This document shows, piece by piece, positions 18,656 to 27,709 of a DNA stretch of 64,000 nucleotides. The position numbers and the translations under genes are program-made. The notes under the pieces are model-generated. The model did no database searches, was not told the origin of the DNA, and saw only the letters and a list, made by a program, of their open reading frames with translations. How positions within the stretch are numbered: position 1 is the stretch's first letter; the number at the start of each line of letters is the position of its first letter. The stretch lies in NCBI GenBank assembly GCA_902631395.1, contig CACOYM010000010.1:30328-94327 (forward strand). The letters run 5' to 3'. This DNA comes from Halieaceae bacterium. GTDB lineage: Bacteria > Pseudomonadota > Gammaproteobacteria > Pseudomonadales > Halieaceae.

Positions 18656-19507
18656 CGTATAGGCTTGAATTGGTTCTCCCGCGATAAGCCAAATGAAGGC
18701 TAGTGAAAGCGGGGGTGACAAAAAAATCAGGGTCGAGACACGCAGAGTCGAGCTGGTCGCTTTCATGGCACCCATCCACAACATAAAGGCAAAGCCCATC
18801 TCGAATAGCCCGATGTAAGCGCCTCCCGCCAAGCCACGCCATGTCGCCAACTCTGGCGTGTCGAAACACCACACGAGTCCAAACAACAAGGGTAGTGCAC
18901 CTGAGAAATTTAAGAACAGGTTCACCTCTGGATCTAGGTCGAGCCGGGTGTTAACTACCCAATACAGACTCCATATCAGAGTGCTGAGGAGCGCCAACCC
19001 GACACCAACAGGTTGCGCTAGCTCTAGCGACCAGGGTGCACCTCTTGTGGCGATAACAATGATGCCCCCGTAACTTATTGTTGTGGCCAATAGAGCACGT
19101 ATTCTTAGCTTTTGACCCAGTAGCGGCGCGGCAATGAGCGCGAGCGTGATCCCCCAGGAATAATTGATGGCCATAGCCTCTTGAGCAGGGAGCTGATCAT
19201 AGGCCGCAAACAAAACCATGTAATAAAGCCCAGGGTTCATCCAGCCGATTGCGAAAGCAATTAAACGTTGTTTATGGCGCGTGGCTAGCAGCGCTTTCCA
19301 TCGCTTGCTAGAGATGAGCCGTAAGGCAAGCAGACACCAACTTACGGATGCGGCGATGGTGACGAGTTGCAGCGGCGTCCAATATTCAAGACTCAGGCTG
19401 AATGCAGTCGCCACCGTACTCCATAGCAGCACTGCGCCGAGTCCAAGCTGTATGGCACGCCGATCATTATGGGTGCTTGAGGTTGTATGGTCGTTATCGA
19501 CGCTCAT
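18596..19507 (-). CDS. EamA/DMT-superfamily transporter
   Basis: A 303-residue inner-membrane protein with ten predicted helices in two repeats, typical of the drug/metabolite transporter superfamily. Recognisable parts are LGAVLLWSTVATAFSLSL in helix 1, NYSWGITLALIAAPLLG in the first half and FEMGFAFMLWMGAMKATS with LSPPLSLAFIWLIAGEP in the second. Substrate is unknown; relatives export amino acids or other metabolites. The 3' end overlaps modC by 60 bases; the 5' end is divergent from the carbonic-anhydrase-like gene, about 60 bases away. Confidence 0.88.
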   Translation of the reverse strand: MSVDNDHTTSSTHNDRRAIQLGLGAVLLWSTVATAFSLSLEYWTPLQLVTIAASVSWCLLALRLISSKRWKALLATRHKQRLIAFAIGWMNPGLYYMVLFAAYDQLPAQEAMAINYSWGITLALIAAPLLGQKLRIRALLATTISYGGIIVIATRGAPWSLELAQPVGVGLALLSTLIWSLYWVVNTRLDLDPEVNLFLNFSGALPLLFGLVWCFDTPELATWRGLAGGAYIGLFEMGFAFMLWMGAMKATSSTLRVSTLIFLSPPLSLAFIWLIAGEPIQAYTLIGLALILVGLWLQQRAEI

Positions 19508-19570
19508 TACTTAGCGATCCTTCTTACAACGTGCCAAGATACGCGCTCTTTTGTGATGAGATTCTCCAGC

Positions 19571-20125
19571 ATGGGACACATAGGTGAGCATGTCACCCTC
19601 GATGATCCGGCCTTTATTCATGAGAGTGCCTGGCTCTACGGCAAAGTGCACGTCGGTCCAGGTGCCTCGATCTGGCCCAATGTGGTCACCCGGGCTGAGA
19701 CCTATGAGATTCGAATTGGTGCACGCACTAATATTCAAGACTTTGTCATGCTGCATGTAGGTATTGCCTCGCCCACGATCATAGGCGAGGACTGCTCGGT
19801 TACCCATCACGTGACTTTGCATGGCTGCGATATCGGTGACCGGTGCTTGATTGGCATAAATGCTACGGTGATGGACGGAGCAAAAATTGGGGAGAACTCG
19901 ATAGTTGCTGGCCATACGATTATTACTGAGAACAAAATCTTTCCGCCCAATTCGGTTATCGCTGGCGTGCCGGGTAAAGTTGTGGCCACACGGGATTGCA
20001 GTGAAGCCAATCTTCTGAACGCTAAGTTTTATAGCGCTTGTGCGGAGCAATACCGACAGGGCATTGATTTATTGTCTGATGAAGCGCTAGGGCAGTTCTC
20101 AGGGCTCTCTAAGTCAACCGGTTGA
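19571..20125 (+). CDS. Gamma-carbonic-anhydrase-like left-handed beta-helix protein
   Basis: A protein of about 184 residues built of hexapeptide repeats (LbH fold), as in gamma carbonic anhydrases and the PaaY/YrdA group. The three metal-ligand His positions of the Cam family are present: one in MLHVG and two, five residues apart, in THHVTLHGC. It also has TNIQD and VMDGAKIG. It may therefore interconvert CO2 and bicarbonate, although many relatives have no proven activity. ATG 19571 is chosen; 19556 and an earlier start are possible. A bicarbonate-type SulP transporter is encoded about 0.5 kb away. Confidence 0.8.
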   Translation: MGHIGEHVTLDDPAFIHESAWLYGKVHVGPGASIWPNVVTRAETYEIRIGARTNIQDFVMLHVGIASPTIIGEDCSVTHHVTLHGCDIGDRCLIGINATVMDGAKIGENSIVAGHTIITENKIFPPNSVIAGVPGKVVATRDCSEANLLNAKFYSACAEQYRQGIDLLSDEALGQFSGLSKSTG

Positions 20126-20200
20126 ACGTTTTCAGTCGAGCCGCAGGAAGGCTGGCGTCGGTTTCTCTACGTACAATAAATAGTCTTCGTGTGTTGCAGA

Positions 20201-20575
20201 TTAGGGCGCGGGTAGAACCTGCTTGGTACCGGTCGCAGCCAGAAGCGCTTCCAGTCCCCCGGCATTTTTCACCCTAGAGAAGCCTCCCGTAACGAGCATG
20301 GCTTCAGCCTTGCCCGACCTATTCCCACTGTGACAGTAGACAACAACCGCTCTGTCAGGCTTAGTGCCTCGATGGCGCAAACCTTCAATGACCTTTTCAT
20401 GGGGTATGTTGATCGCTCCCGGGAAGTGACCTTCATTGAACTCCGCAGGGGTGCGAACATCTATGACTAGTGCGCCACTGGCAATAGCGGCGAGTGTATC
20501 GCTGGTTACCTCCCGGCCAGCGGTCTCACAACTTCCCACCAACAGAGCGCTCAGTAAGATAATGACAATTCTCAT
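20201..20575 (-). CDS. Rhodanese-domain lipoprotein
   Basis: A 124-residue protein with a signal peptide ending in a lipobox-like LLVGSC, so it is probably lipid-anchored in the cell envelope. The single rhodanese domain has VIDVRTPAEFNEGHFPGAINIP and the active-site loop VVYCHSGNRS with the sulfur-carrying Cys. Such proteins transfer sulfane sulfur; the acceptor is unknown. It is a separate unit, convergent with the carbonic-anhydrase-like gene. Confidence 0.9.
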   Translation of the reverse strand: MRIVIILLSALLVGSCETAGREVTSDTLAAIASGALVIDVRTPAEFNEGHFPGAINIPHEKVIEGLRHRGTKPDRAVVVYCHSGNRSGKAEAMLVTGGFSRVKNAGGLEALLAATGTKQVLPAP

Positions 20576-20651
20576 TAACGGAGGCCCTGCAGATTAGGGC
20601 TCCAAGTCTACCAAGAGCTTAGCGGATCGCGAGATCGATTCGCGACGCTAA

Positions 20652-22301
20652 TTAATTGTTCTCAGCCTGCGAAGCGGGATTCTCGAAAATCCAGTTTCTC
20701 GCGGCTGTCAGTGCCTCGAGTCTAGTATGAAAACGGGATCCACTCGGAAGCTGGTCTTTAACCCCAAGGCCTTCGAGGCTTTTGGAAACTTCTGCGTTGA
20801 TGCCGCAAACATATAAATGCTTGCCCGAGTGAGCGGCATCTTGCGCGATCGTCTCGACAGCTCTCGCTGCAGAGACATCCATGAAAGGAACTCGGCTAAA
20901 ATCCAGCACGAGTGAGGTGTGGGTTTCAAGGCTTATACGCTCTCGGACGTGGTGTCCAAGGTCAGCCGCCGCGCCGAAGCTCAATGGTCCGCCCAGGTCA
21001 AAGTAAGTCAGGCTGCTTCCGCACTCGTTAACAAGTGCATTTTCAGCGTCTGAGAGGCCCTCATTCGAGTCGTCACTCTCACCAGCTGCGGCTGCAAGTT
21101 GCGCATCTGCTACTTGCTTTACGAATGCTATTGCAGCGATGACCACCCCTGCTACAACAGCAGTAATTAGATCTACAAAGACAGTTAGGCCCAAGACCAA
21201 CACCATCAATGCCAAATCAAATCGCGGTCCTCGATGGGCGCGTTTAAGATAAGAAATGTCGATGATGTCATAGCCGACTTTGACAAGAATCCCGGCTAGT
21301 ACGGCGTGGGGAATTTTGGATGCTAATGGAGCTAATACCAATACAACTGCCAGCAATAGCAAGCTATGGAGCATACCGGATATCTTAGTCACTCCACCTG
21401 TTCGAATGTTTACTACTGTGCGCATTGTGGCGCCAGCACCGGGTATTCCCCCAAAGAATCCCGCGACCATGTTGCCAACACCTTGACCGATGAGTTCGCG
21501 GTTGGAGTGATGCCTGGTTCGCGTCATGTTGTCCGCAACTAGCGACGTCAAGAGACTGTCTATTGCACCCAGCACCGCTAGAATCATCGCGGCTTCAAAA
21601 ACCATTAAAAGTGTGTCGCTAGAAAAAGCAGGCATGATGAATTCTGGCAGTCCTGTTGGGATTGCACCCAATACTGGGACGCCACTAAGGGCTAGGCTCA
21701 CCACAGTGCCCGTAATCAATGCAGCTAATGGACCTGGTAAATAGCGGCCCCAAGTTGCCGGCCAGAAGAACACCATGGCGAGGGTTAGTAAACCAACGCC
21801 TAACGCAGCTGGGTTGGGGTTTGTGACAGCGTTTGGCACTTCTAGCAGTGCCGGTATGGTACCGCTGGCCTCAGGCTCGTGACCGAAGAGACGCGCGAGT
21901 TGAAGCGCAATGATTATGCATCCAATACCGCTCATGAAGCCCGATACGACTGGGTATGGAACGAGGCGGATGTATTGACCAAAGCCCAGTAGGCCGAACG
22001 CGATCTGCAGGGCTCCAGCTAGCACCACGGTCGCGAAGACGAGCGATAAATCACCGCTGAGTGAGGCAAAAACTCCAGCAAAAACGACGATCATTGGTCC
22101 TGTTGGGCCCGAAATCTGGGACGGGGTCCCACCAAACAAGGCCGCGAAAAATCCAACTAGAATCGCGCCATAAACGCCGGCGATTGGTCCTGCGCCCGAT
22201 GCTTCTCCAAATGCTAGGGCCAGTGGAAGCGCTACTACACCGGCAGTCAACCCACCAAAGACGTCGCCACGTAGGTGAGAGAAATCAAAAAACTTGGTCA
22301 T
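20652..22301 (-). CDS. SulP-family transporter, BicA-like (probable bicarbonate)
   Basis: A 549-residue inner-membrane anion transporter with a C-terminal STAS domain. The transport part strongly resembles cyanobacterial BicA: GDVFGGLTAGVVALPLALAFG, GFFAALFGGTPSQISGPTGP, GFMSGIGCIIIALQLA, SLVADNMTRTRHHSNRELIG and GGIPGAGATMRTVVNI. The STAS domain includes LVLDFSRVPFMDVSAARAVE. BicA imports bicarbonate with Na+, so bicarbonate is the best guess; sulfate or another anion cannot be excluded. It lies downstream of the NTF2-fold gene on the same strand, near a divergent OxyR-like regulator. Confidence 0.85.
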   Translation of the reverse strand: MTKFFDFSHLRGDVFGGLTAGVVALPLALAFGEASGAGPIAGVYGAILVGFFAALFGGTPSQISGPTGPMIVVFAGVFASLSGDLSLVFATVVLAGALQIAFGLLGFGQYIRLVPYPVVSGFMSGIGCIIIALQLARLFGHEPEASGTIPALLEVPNAVTNPNPAALGVGLLTLAMVFFWPATWGRYLPGPLAALITGTVVSLALSGVPVLGAIPTGLPEFIMPAFSSDTLLMVFEAAMILAVLGAIDSLLTSLVADNMTRTRHHSNRELIGQGVGNMVAGFFGGIPGAGATMRTVVNIRTGGVTKISGMLHSLLLLAVVLVLAPLASKIPHAVLAGILVKVGYDIIDISYLKRAHRGPRFDLALMVLVLGLTVFVDLITAVVAGVVIAAIAFVKQVADAQLAAAAGESDDSNEGLSDAENALVNECGSSLTYFDLGGPLSFGAAADLGHHVRERISLETHTSLVLDFSRVPFMDVSAARAVETIAQDAAHSGKHLYVCGINAEVSKSLEGLGVKDQLPSGSRFHTRLEALTAARNWIFENPASQAENN

Positions 22302-22414
22302 GCAATTACTGCCTTACGATTAAGTCAAGTAGGTCTTTCCCCAAAGGAACCGCAAAAAACGTGCAGGAAAAAATGCTCGTATAATTGGGGTTTAGGGTTT
22401 CTCCCGAAAGGCCA

Positions 22415-22786
22415 TTATCCCTCGGGCATTGCTGAACTGTGGTGTTGCAGAATTTTCCAACCATCAGTGGTCGCAACATAAAGGTAGCTGAAGCGAGCTG
22501 TCACTGTGGATCCATCCCCAAACGTAAAGGTATACACACCAGAATTTGTTGCATGTGTATCACTAAGGACATTTACGTTGGACTCGTCGATGACCCCCTG
22601 AGGTGACTTCTGAAGGAAACCTACGAAATAGTCTCGGATTTCGGCATGGTCATGTCGAACTCGATTGGAAACCGTCGGCAAGAGCACCGCGTTATCGGCA
22701 TAGAGCGCAGTGACTGTGTCCGGGTCGAGTGTCGCAAGGGCCGAATTCCAAGTATTAAATAGAGCAACTACATCATCATGGTTCAT
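22415..22786 (-). CDS. NTF2-fold protein (SgcJ/EcaC, CaMKII-association-domain type)
   Basis: A 123-residue cytosolic protein with the pattern of the SnoaL-like/NTF2 fold: VALFNTWNSALATLDPDTVTALY, AVLLPTVSNRVR, then SGVYTFTFGDGS and the ending WKILQHHSSAMPE. Function of this group is not established. The ATG has AGGAG seven bases upstream. It precedes the SulP gene by 113 bases on the same strand and is divergent from a LysR-type gene, which suggests that all three form one regulated unit. Confidence 0.82.
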   Translation of the reverse strand: MNHDDVVALFNTWNSALATLDPDTVTALYADNAVLLPTVSNRVRHDHAEIRDYFVGFLQKSPQGVIDESNVNVLSDTHATNSGVYTFTFGDGSTVTARFSYLYVATTDGWKILQHHSSAMPEG

Positions 22787-22850
22787 TGGGACTCTCCTGA
22801 GTTACGGGTTTTATACGTGATAGGAAAAACAAGGATCATTATAAGTTGTG

Positions 22851-22865
22851 ATAGAATTTATCTAT
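22851..22865. promoter_or_regulatory. OxyR-type operator, ATAG-N7-CTAT
   Basis: A perfect dyad GATAGA-ATTTA-TCTATC gives ATAG-N7-CTAT, the half of the OxyR binding consensus and also a T-N11-A LysR box. It lies between the divergent NTF2-like/SulP genes and the OxyR-like regulator, the expected place for an operator. Confidence 0.6.
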
Positions 22866-22911
22866 CGCTATTCTGTCCAAAGAATCCGGTGAAGCTTAAT
22901 TAATGGTTTGT

Positions 22912-22962
22912 GCCGATAGATCCGCTCTCGCTGCCGATAGATCCGCTCTCGCTGCCGATATA
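22912..22962 (+). repeat. 21-bp tandem repeat in the LysR promoter region
   Basis: The unit GCCGATAGATCCGCTCTCGC plus one T occurs twice in direct tandem (22912-22932, 22933-22953), followed by a partial third copy beginning GCCGATAT. The 21-base period is two helical turns. Each unit repeats the ATAG half-site seen in the operator upstream. It ends about 30 bases before the regulator's start. Confidence 0.8.
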
Positions 22963-22994
22963 TTTGTCCTTGATGCTTTTCAAAGGAGGGTCTT

Positions 22995-23924
22995 TTGCCC
23001 GACCTGAATCAATTTACCTTTAAGCAAGTAAGATATTTCCAAACGATCGCTGAGGCGGGCAGTTTTAGGCGCGCGGCAGATCGTCTAGGTGTCAAACAGC
23101 CCACTTTGACTGTGCAGATCGCATCGATGGAGGAAGCTCTCGCCACGACGCTTTTTGAAAGGCAACGGAACGGTGTCGTCTTGACTCCTATCGGTAGAGA
23201 CCTATTGCCAAGAGCCCGACGAATTGCCGAGGAAATGAAGGGCTTTTTTGATCAGGCTCAGGGAGTGTCAGGGCAAAGCACTTATCGGCTTGGTGTGACG
23301 CCTACCTTGGGGCCCTACGTATTGCCCCGTGTATTGCCATCAATGCATAAACGCTTCGAAGATCTTCGGCTCTATGTGCGTGAGGCTGTGCCCGCTCAAT
23401 TAACAACGGATTTAAAGTCAGCGGCGCACGACGTAATTTTAACGACTTTGCCCTTGCAGGGTGAGGATCTTGAGATTACTCCGCTTTTCAGGGAATCACT
23501 GAAGTTGGCAGTGCCCCTCGAGCATTCTTTAGCTTCGAAATCTGTGATTTCGGCGCAGGATTTGGTTGGTGAAGCGGTGCTTACTATTCACGAACAGCAC
23601 CTTTTTCACCGTCAAGTCAGCGCTTTATGTGAAAGTCTGGGTGCGACAGTCAACAGCGATTATGAAGGCACCTCATTGGACACACTTAGGCAGATGGTCG
23701 TAATGGGTATGGGCATCGCTTTTTTGCCCTCGCTTTACGTCGCTAGCGAAATCTCAGATTCAGACGCCCTGCGCGTCACTGACGTCGAAGGCGTCAACAT
23801 GAGTCGAGATCATGCTTTGGTCTGGCGGCGTCGCTCACCCGCCCGTGTTTTTTTCCGGCAGTTAAGTGAGGCCCTGGTGGAGATCATTACGGAACAATTG
23901 ACTGACGAAGTCACACTCCTCTGA
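22995..23924 (+). CDS. LysR-type regulator, OxyR-like without the peroxidatic cysteine
   Basis: A 309-residue transcription factor with an N-terminal winged helix (FKQVRYFQTIAEAGSFRRAA) and a periplasmic-binding-type sensor domain. The sensor resembles OxyR (LGVTPTLGPYVLPRVLP and TSLDTLRQMVVMGMGIAFLP). In the redox loop, the position of OxyR Cys199 reads Leu (EQHLFHRQVSALC), while the second cysteine is kept. It therefore probably senses something other than peroxide. Translation starts at TTG 22995 behind a strong GGAGG. It is divergent from the NTF2/SulP genes and probably controls them. Confidence 0.88.
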   Translation: MPDLNQFTFKQVRYFQTIAEAGSFRRAADRLGVKQPTLTVQIASMEEALATTLFERQRNGVVLTPIGRDLLPRARRIAEEMKGFFDQAQGVSGQSTYRLGVTPTLGPYVLPRVLPSMHKRFEDLRLYVREAVPAQLTTDLKSAAHDVILTTLPLQGEDLEITPLFRESLKLAVPLEHSLASKSVISAQDLVGEAVLTIHEQHLFHRQVSALCESLGATVNSDYEGTSLDTLRQMVVMGMGIAFLPSLYVASEISDSDALRVTDVEGVNMSRDHALVWRRRSPARVFFRQLSEALVEIITEQLTDEVTLL

Positions 23925-24068
23925 AAACGACCCCCCCCCAACTCCTCGCGAGATGCGGCGTGTTCCTTGTCCGGAATTTAGTCGACACGATTCCTTCAGT
24001 GCCGTCTACTCGCAAAGCTACTCGCAATGACGCACAATGCGCGACCCGTTTACGCTCGATTTAAAGCA

Positions 24069-25238
24069 ATGTTTCGCATAAAGACTCACAACACTATATC
24101 GATTAAAGGACTCAATCGTTTTGAACGAGAGCGCTACGAGGTAGGTCAGGACATCGCGCACCCCGATGCTTTGTTGTTGCGAAGTCATAAGCTGCAGGAG
24201 AGTGAAATTCCTGATTCGGTCACGGCGATCGCGCGAGCCGGAGCCGGAGTGAACAACATTCCACTCGCGCTTTGTAGCAAGAGGGGTATACCTGTCTTTA
24301 ATACTCCTGGAGCCAATGCCAATGCAGTTAAGGAACTAGTTGCTGCGGCGATGCTACTGGCTTCTAGAGATATAGTTGGTGGCATCACTTTTGCTCAGTC
24401 GCAAGATCCCTCCATGGCGGCTTCCGATATGAATGCCCTCATGGAGCGGGAGAAGAAGCGTTTTGCCGGCGCAGAACTCGCCGGCAAAACATTGGGTGTT
24501 GTAGGTCTTGGCTCAATCGGCAGCCTTGTCGCTCGACTCGGCCTTGATTTTGGTATGGACGTGGTTGGATTCGATCCAGCTTTGTCAGTTGAAGCTGCTT
24601 GGCGATTGCCCAGTGAAGTACAACGTATGGACAATGTGCAATCGCTCGTCAGCCGGAGCGACTTTGTCAGTCTGCACCTGCCGGTCCTTGAGAGCACACG
24701 TGGTCTGGTGAATGGCGAGATGCTGAATAACTTCAAGAAGGGAAGTTGTCTGCTGAATTTTGCTCGAGAAGAAGTTGTATCGACGGAGGCGGTTGTTGCA
24801 GCTCTCGACAACGGGCAGCTTGGGCGTTACGTCGCCGATTTTCCTAGCCCGGTCTTACTAGGAAGAAATGATGCTCTGTTGATGCCTCACATCGGTGCGA
24901 GCACTGCGGAAGCTGAAGAAAATTGCGCAGTGATGGCGGCAAATCAGCTGAGGGCATTTCTCGAACACGGAAATATTCGTAATTCAGTCAACTTTCCAGC
25001 TATTGAGCTTGAGAGGACGACTGAGTTTCGGATTACGATTGCCAACCGAAACGAACCGGGCATGCTGAGTGATATTCTGACTCTGATCGGCGAGGACGGC
25101 TTGAACGTTGCGGATCTGCTTAATAAAAGTGTTGGTAACATTGCCTATAACATCATCGATCTTGATGAGACCCCTCAGCAGATGCTACTCGAAAAAATCA
25201 TTGGTCTCGAAGGCGTGGTCAATATGCGATTGATCTGA
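24069..25238 (+). CDS. serA: D-3-phosphoglycerate dehydrogenase-like protein
   Basis: NAD-dependent oxidation of 3-phosphoglycerate to 3-phosphohydroxypyruvate, first step of serine synthesis. The 389-residue protein has the D-2-hydroxyacid dehydrogenase fold: AGAGVNNIPL, the Rossmann motif GVVGLGSIGS, the catalytic Arg in LNFAREEVV and His in MPHIGAST, then a C-terminal ACT domain (NRNEPGMLSDILTLI). ATG 24069 gives the family-type beginning MFRIKTHNTISIKGL; an ATG at 24027 would add 14 residues. The threonine aldolase gene 120 bases downstream fits serine/glycine metabolism. Confidence 0.88.
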   Translation: MFRIKTHNTISIKGLNRFERERYEVGQDIAHPDALLLRSHKLQESEIPDSVTAIARAGAGVNNIPLALCSKRGIPVFNTPGANANAVKELVAAAMLLASRDIVGGITFAQSQDPSMAASDMNALMEREKKRFAGAELAGKTLGVVGLGSIGSLVARLGLDFGMDVVGFDPALSVEAAWRLPSEVQRMDNVQSLVSRSDFVSLHLPVLESTRGLVNGEMLNNFKKGSCLLNFAREEVVSTEAVVAALDNGQLGRYVADFPSPVLLGRNDALLMPHIGASTAEAEENCAVMAANQLRAFLEHGNIRNSVNFPAIELERTTEFRITIANRNEPGMLSDILTLIGEDGLNVADLLNKSVGNIAYNIIDLDETPQQMLLEKIIGLEGVVNMRLI

Positions 25239-25360
25239 GCCCTCGATCTTTGCAATCAGATTCCTTGGGGTGAAGCGCGGACCGCGATCGGTAAATCGAG
25301 GCTTCAAGCTACTGAGCGCTATGCTGTTGAGATCACTGCGCTGATGCGGAGCACATCTAT

Positions 25361-26389
25361 TTGAATTTCATTTCGGACAATCAAGCGGGAGCTCACGAAT
25401 CGGTCTTAGCGGCACTCACAGAGGCCAACAGCGGTAGCTCACCCGGCTACGGTGAGGACATGTTGACGGCAGCTGCTGAAGGGGCCGTCGGTGCTGTTTT
25501 CGAAACTGATTGCCAGGTGTTCTTTGTGGCTACTGGAACGGCAGCCAACGCGCTTGCCATGAGTGCGCTCTGCCCCCCATGGGGTGCAATCTACTGTCAC
25601 GAGGGCGCCCATATCCAGAACGACGAGAATACTGCGGTTGAGTTATTAACGGGTGGGGCACGTATGGTGCCTATCGCTGGTGAGGCGGGCAAGCCTGACC
25701 CGCAACTGATGCGGGCTCACATAACAACTGCCACGATTCATGGTGTCCACAACGCGCGCCCGGGCGCCATCAGTCTTTCGAATGTCAGCGAGTCAGGAAC
25801 GGTGTTTAGCCCTGATGATATTGCACGGTATCGTGCTGTGGCTGATGAATTTCAATTGACTTTACATATGGATGGCGCGCGCTTTGCGAATGCTGTTGTA
25901 GCATCAGGAGCGAGCCCCGCAGATTTAACCTGGCGAAGCGGAATAGATTGTCTCAGCTTTGGCCTGACCAAAAATGGTGGCATTGCAGCGGAAGCTGTGG
26001 TGATGTTTGACCAAGACATGGCAGAGCAGTTTGCTTTTCGTCGCAAGCGTGCAGGTCATCTTTGGTCAAAACAGCGATTTCTCGCAGCGCAATGGCTGGC
26101 GTTGCTAACCGACGATTTGTGGTTGGCGAATGCGCGCCATGCCAATGCCATGGCCCAGAAACTGGCAGCTGGTTTTGCGGCTCACCCTAGCATTGAATTG
26201 CCTTGGCCTGTTGATGCCAACGAGCTTTTCCCAGTCATACCTGAACACATCCGTATTCGGTTTAGAAAGGCTGGATTGGAGTTCTATGACTGGCCAGCTC
26301 AGGCCGACATGACTCGATTCGTGACTCATTTCGCGACGAATTCTGAGGAAATTGAACGAGCATTGGCAATCATCGCAGGAACAGCTTGA
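25361..26389 (+). CDS. Low-specificity threonine aldolase family protein
   Basis: A 342-residue PLP enzyme of the beta-eliminating lyase/threonine aldolase group, cleaving beta-hydroxy amino acids such as threonine to glycine and an aldehyde. It shows FISDNQAGAHESVL at the start, ATGTAANALAM, the His of HEGAHI, MDGARFANAV and the PLP-binding Lys in SFGLTKNGG. Translation seems to begin at TTG 25361 with GGAG about ten bases upstream. It probably belongs with the serA-like gene upstream. Confidence 0.88.
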   Translation: MNFISDNQAGAHESVLAALTEANSGSSPGYGEDMLTAAAEGAVGAVFETDCQVFFVATGTAANALAMSALCPPWGAIYCHEGAHIQNDENTAVELLTGGARMVPIAGEAGKPDPQLMRAHITTATIHGVHNARPGAISLSNVSESGTVFSPDDIARYRAVADEFQLTLHMDGARFANAVVASGASPADLTWRSGIDCLSFGLTKNGGIAAEAVVMFDQDMAEQFAFRRKRAGHLWSKQRFLAAQWLALLTDDLWLANARHANAMAQKLAAGFAAHPSIELPWPVDANELFPVIPEHIRIRFRKAGLEFYDWPAQADMTRFVTHFATNSEEIERALAIIAGTA

Positions 26390-26533
26390 TTCGTTTTTCC
26401 CGCCTATGTCAGGAAACGAGCAGACCACTAAACCAAGGAACTCTCTGCTCTCCGTCGTTACGCGGTCGGTGGTTGATTTGATTTAAGACAAGATGCCCGC
26501 GGAGCAAAGTGAGGCCACGGTGCATGCAGTAAA

Positions 26534-27616
26534 CTATCGAGCAACCTGAAAGACATCTCCCTCTTCGGTAATCGCGACAATCTTTCCGTTTCTCAAAACG
26601 CGCACGTCGCGAACCCGGCCTTTGATCTCAGGAAAGATCGCCTCGTCTAAGATGACCTTATCGCCGTCGAGCTTCAATCGGCGCATCTCCTCATTAATCA
26701 GCGAACCCAGTAACAAGTCGCCTTGCCATTCAGGGAATAGGTCTCCACGATAGACTGCGAGTCCCGACGGACCGATGCTGGGCACCCAGTATTGCAGGGG
26801 CTGCTCCATACCCTCGGCTTCAGTGAAAGGGGAGATCACGGCGCCGCTATAGTCGACCCCGTAGGTTATAGCCGGCCAGCCATAGTTACGCCCCGCCTCA
26901 ATACGATTAAGTTCGTCACCACCTTTGGGCCCGTGTTCCGTCATGAGGATCTGGCCCGAAGCTTCGTCATATATCAAGCCCTGTGGGTTTCGGTGGCCAT
27001 AAGAAAAGACTCTTGGTGCTTTATTAGGAAAGGGATTGTCTGCCGGTGGTGTACCATCGGTTTTTATCCTAAGCAGCTTGCCCAGTTCCCAGTCCAGATT
27101 CTGTGATTCCTCCCGATACTTGTAGCCTTCACCCACACTGACCAGCAGCGTGCCGTCGGGCAAGAGTGTCAGTTTTCCGCCGTAGTGCGCCGGTCCTTCT
27201 TTATCGGGTGAGACTTCTAAAATGGTCTGTATGTCGCTAAGCCTGTCACCGTCGAGCCTCGCTTTCACGACAGTCACACGATTACCAGATTTATCTCCTC
27301 CCGCAAAGCTCAGATAGATGGTCCTGTTGTCGGCGAAGTCCGTGTCGGCCAGCACCTCAAGGAGTCCGCCTTGCCTGGCGAAATATACTGGAGGTGTTCC
27401 CTTAATAGTGGTGATGCTGCCGTCAGACTCGAGTCTAACTAGTCGGCCCGGTTTTTCCGTGAGAAGAAAGGCGTCGTCACCAACAGGTGCTATTGCCCAA
27501 GGCTCATTCAGGCCGGTCGCCAATGTTTCGACTAGATAGTCCTGTGCCAAGCTTGAGCCAGTGAATAAAAAGCTTAGGCATAGAAATCGTGTGACGGAGG
27601 ATTTGAGCGCGTGCAT
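26534..27616 (-). CDS. PQQ-dependent aldose sugar dehydrogenase-like protein (YliI type)
   Basis: A 360-residue periplasmic beta-propeller enzyme with a signal peptide (hydrophobic core FLCLSFLFTG, cleavage after SLA). It has the soluble aldose/sorbosone dehydrogenase motifs LATGLNEPWAIAP, GRNYGWPAITYG, YGHRNPQGL and EHGPKGGDELN, which line the PQQ and calcium sites. It would oxidise sugars in the periplasm and pass electrons to the respiratory chain. It is divergent from a small membrane-protein gene. Confidence 0.9.
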   Translation of the reverse strand: MHALKSSVTRFLCLSFLFTGSSLAQDYLVETLATGLNEPWAIAPVGDDAFLLTEKPGRLVRLESDGSITTIKGTPPVYFARQGGLLEVLADTDFADNRTIYLSFAGGDKSGNRVTVVKARLDGDRLSDIQTILEVSPDKEGPAHYGGKLTLLPDGTLLVSVGEGYKYREESQNLDWELGKLLRIKTDGTPPADNPFPNKAPRVFSYGHRNPQGLIYDEASGQILMTEHGPKGGDELNRIEAGRNYGWPAITYGVDYSGAVISPFTEAEGMEQPLQYWVPSIGPSGLAVYRGDLFPEWQGDLLLGSLINEEMRRLKLDGDKVILDEAIFPEIKGRVRDVRVLRNGKIVAITEEGDVFQVAR

Positions 27617-27709
27617 TAAGGAAGTCCTGAAAAATGGGCCAGAGAAGTTACGTCAGCGTAGCATTAGCGGATTGTAGCTAAGCTTCGCTCTCTAGGACGG
27701 ATAAATCTT

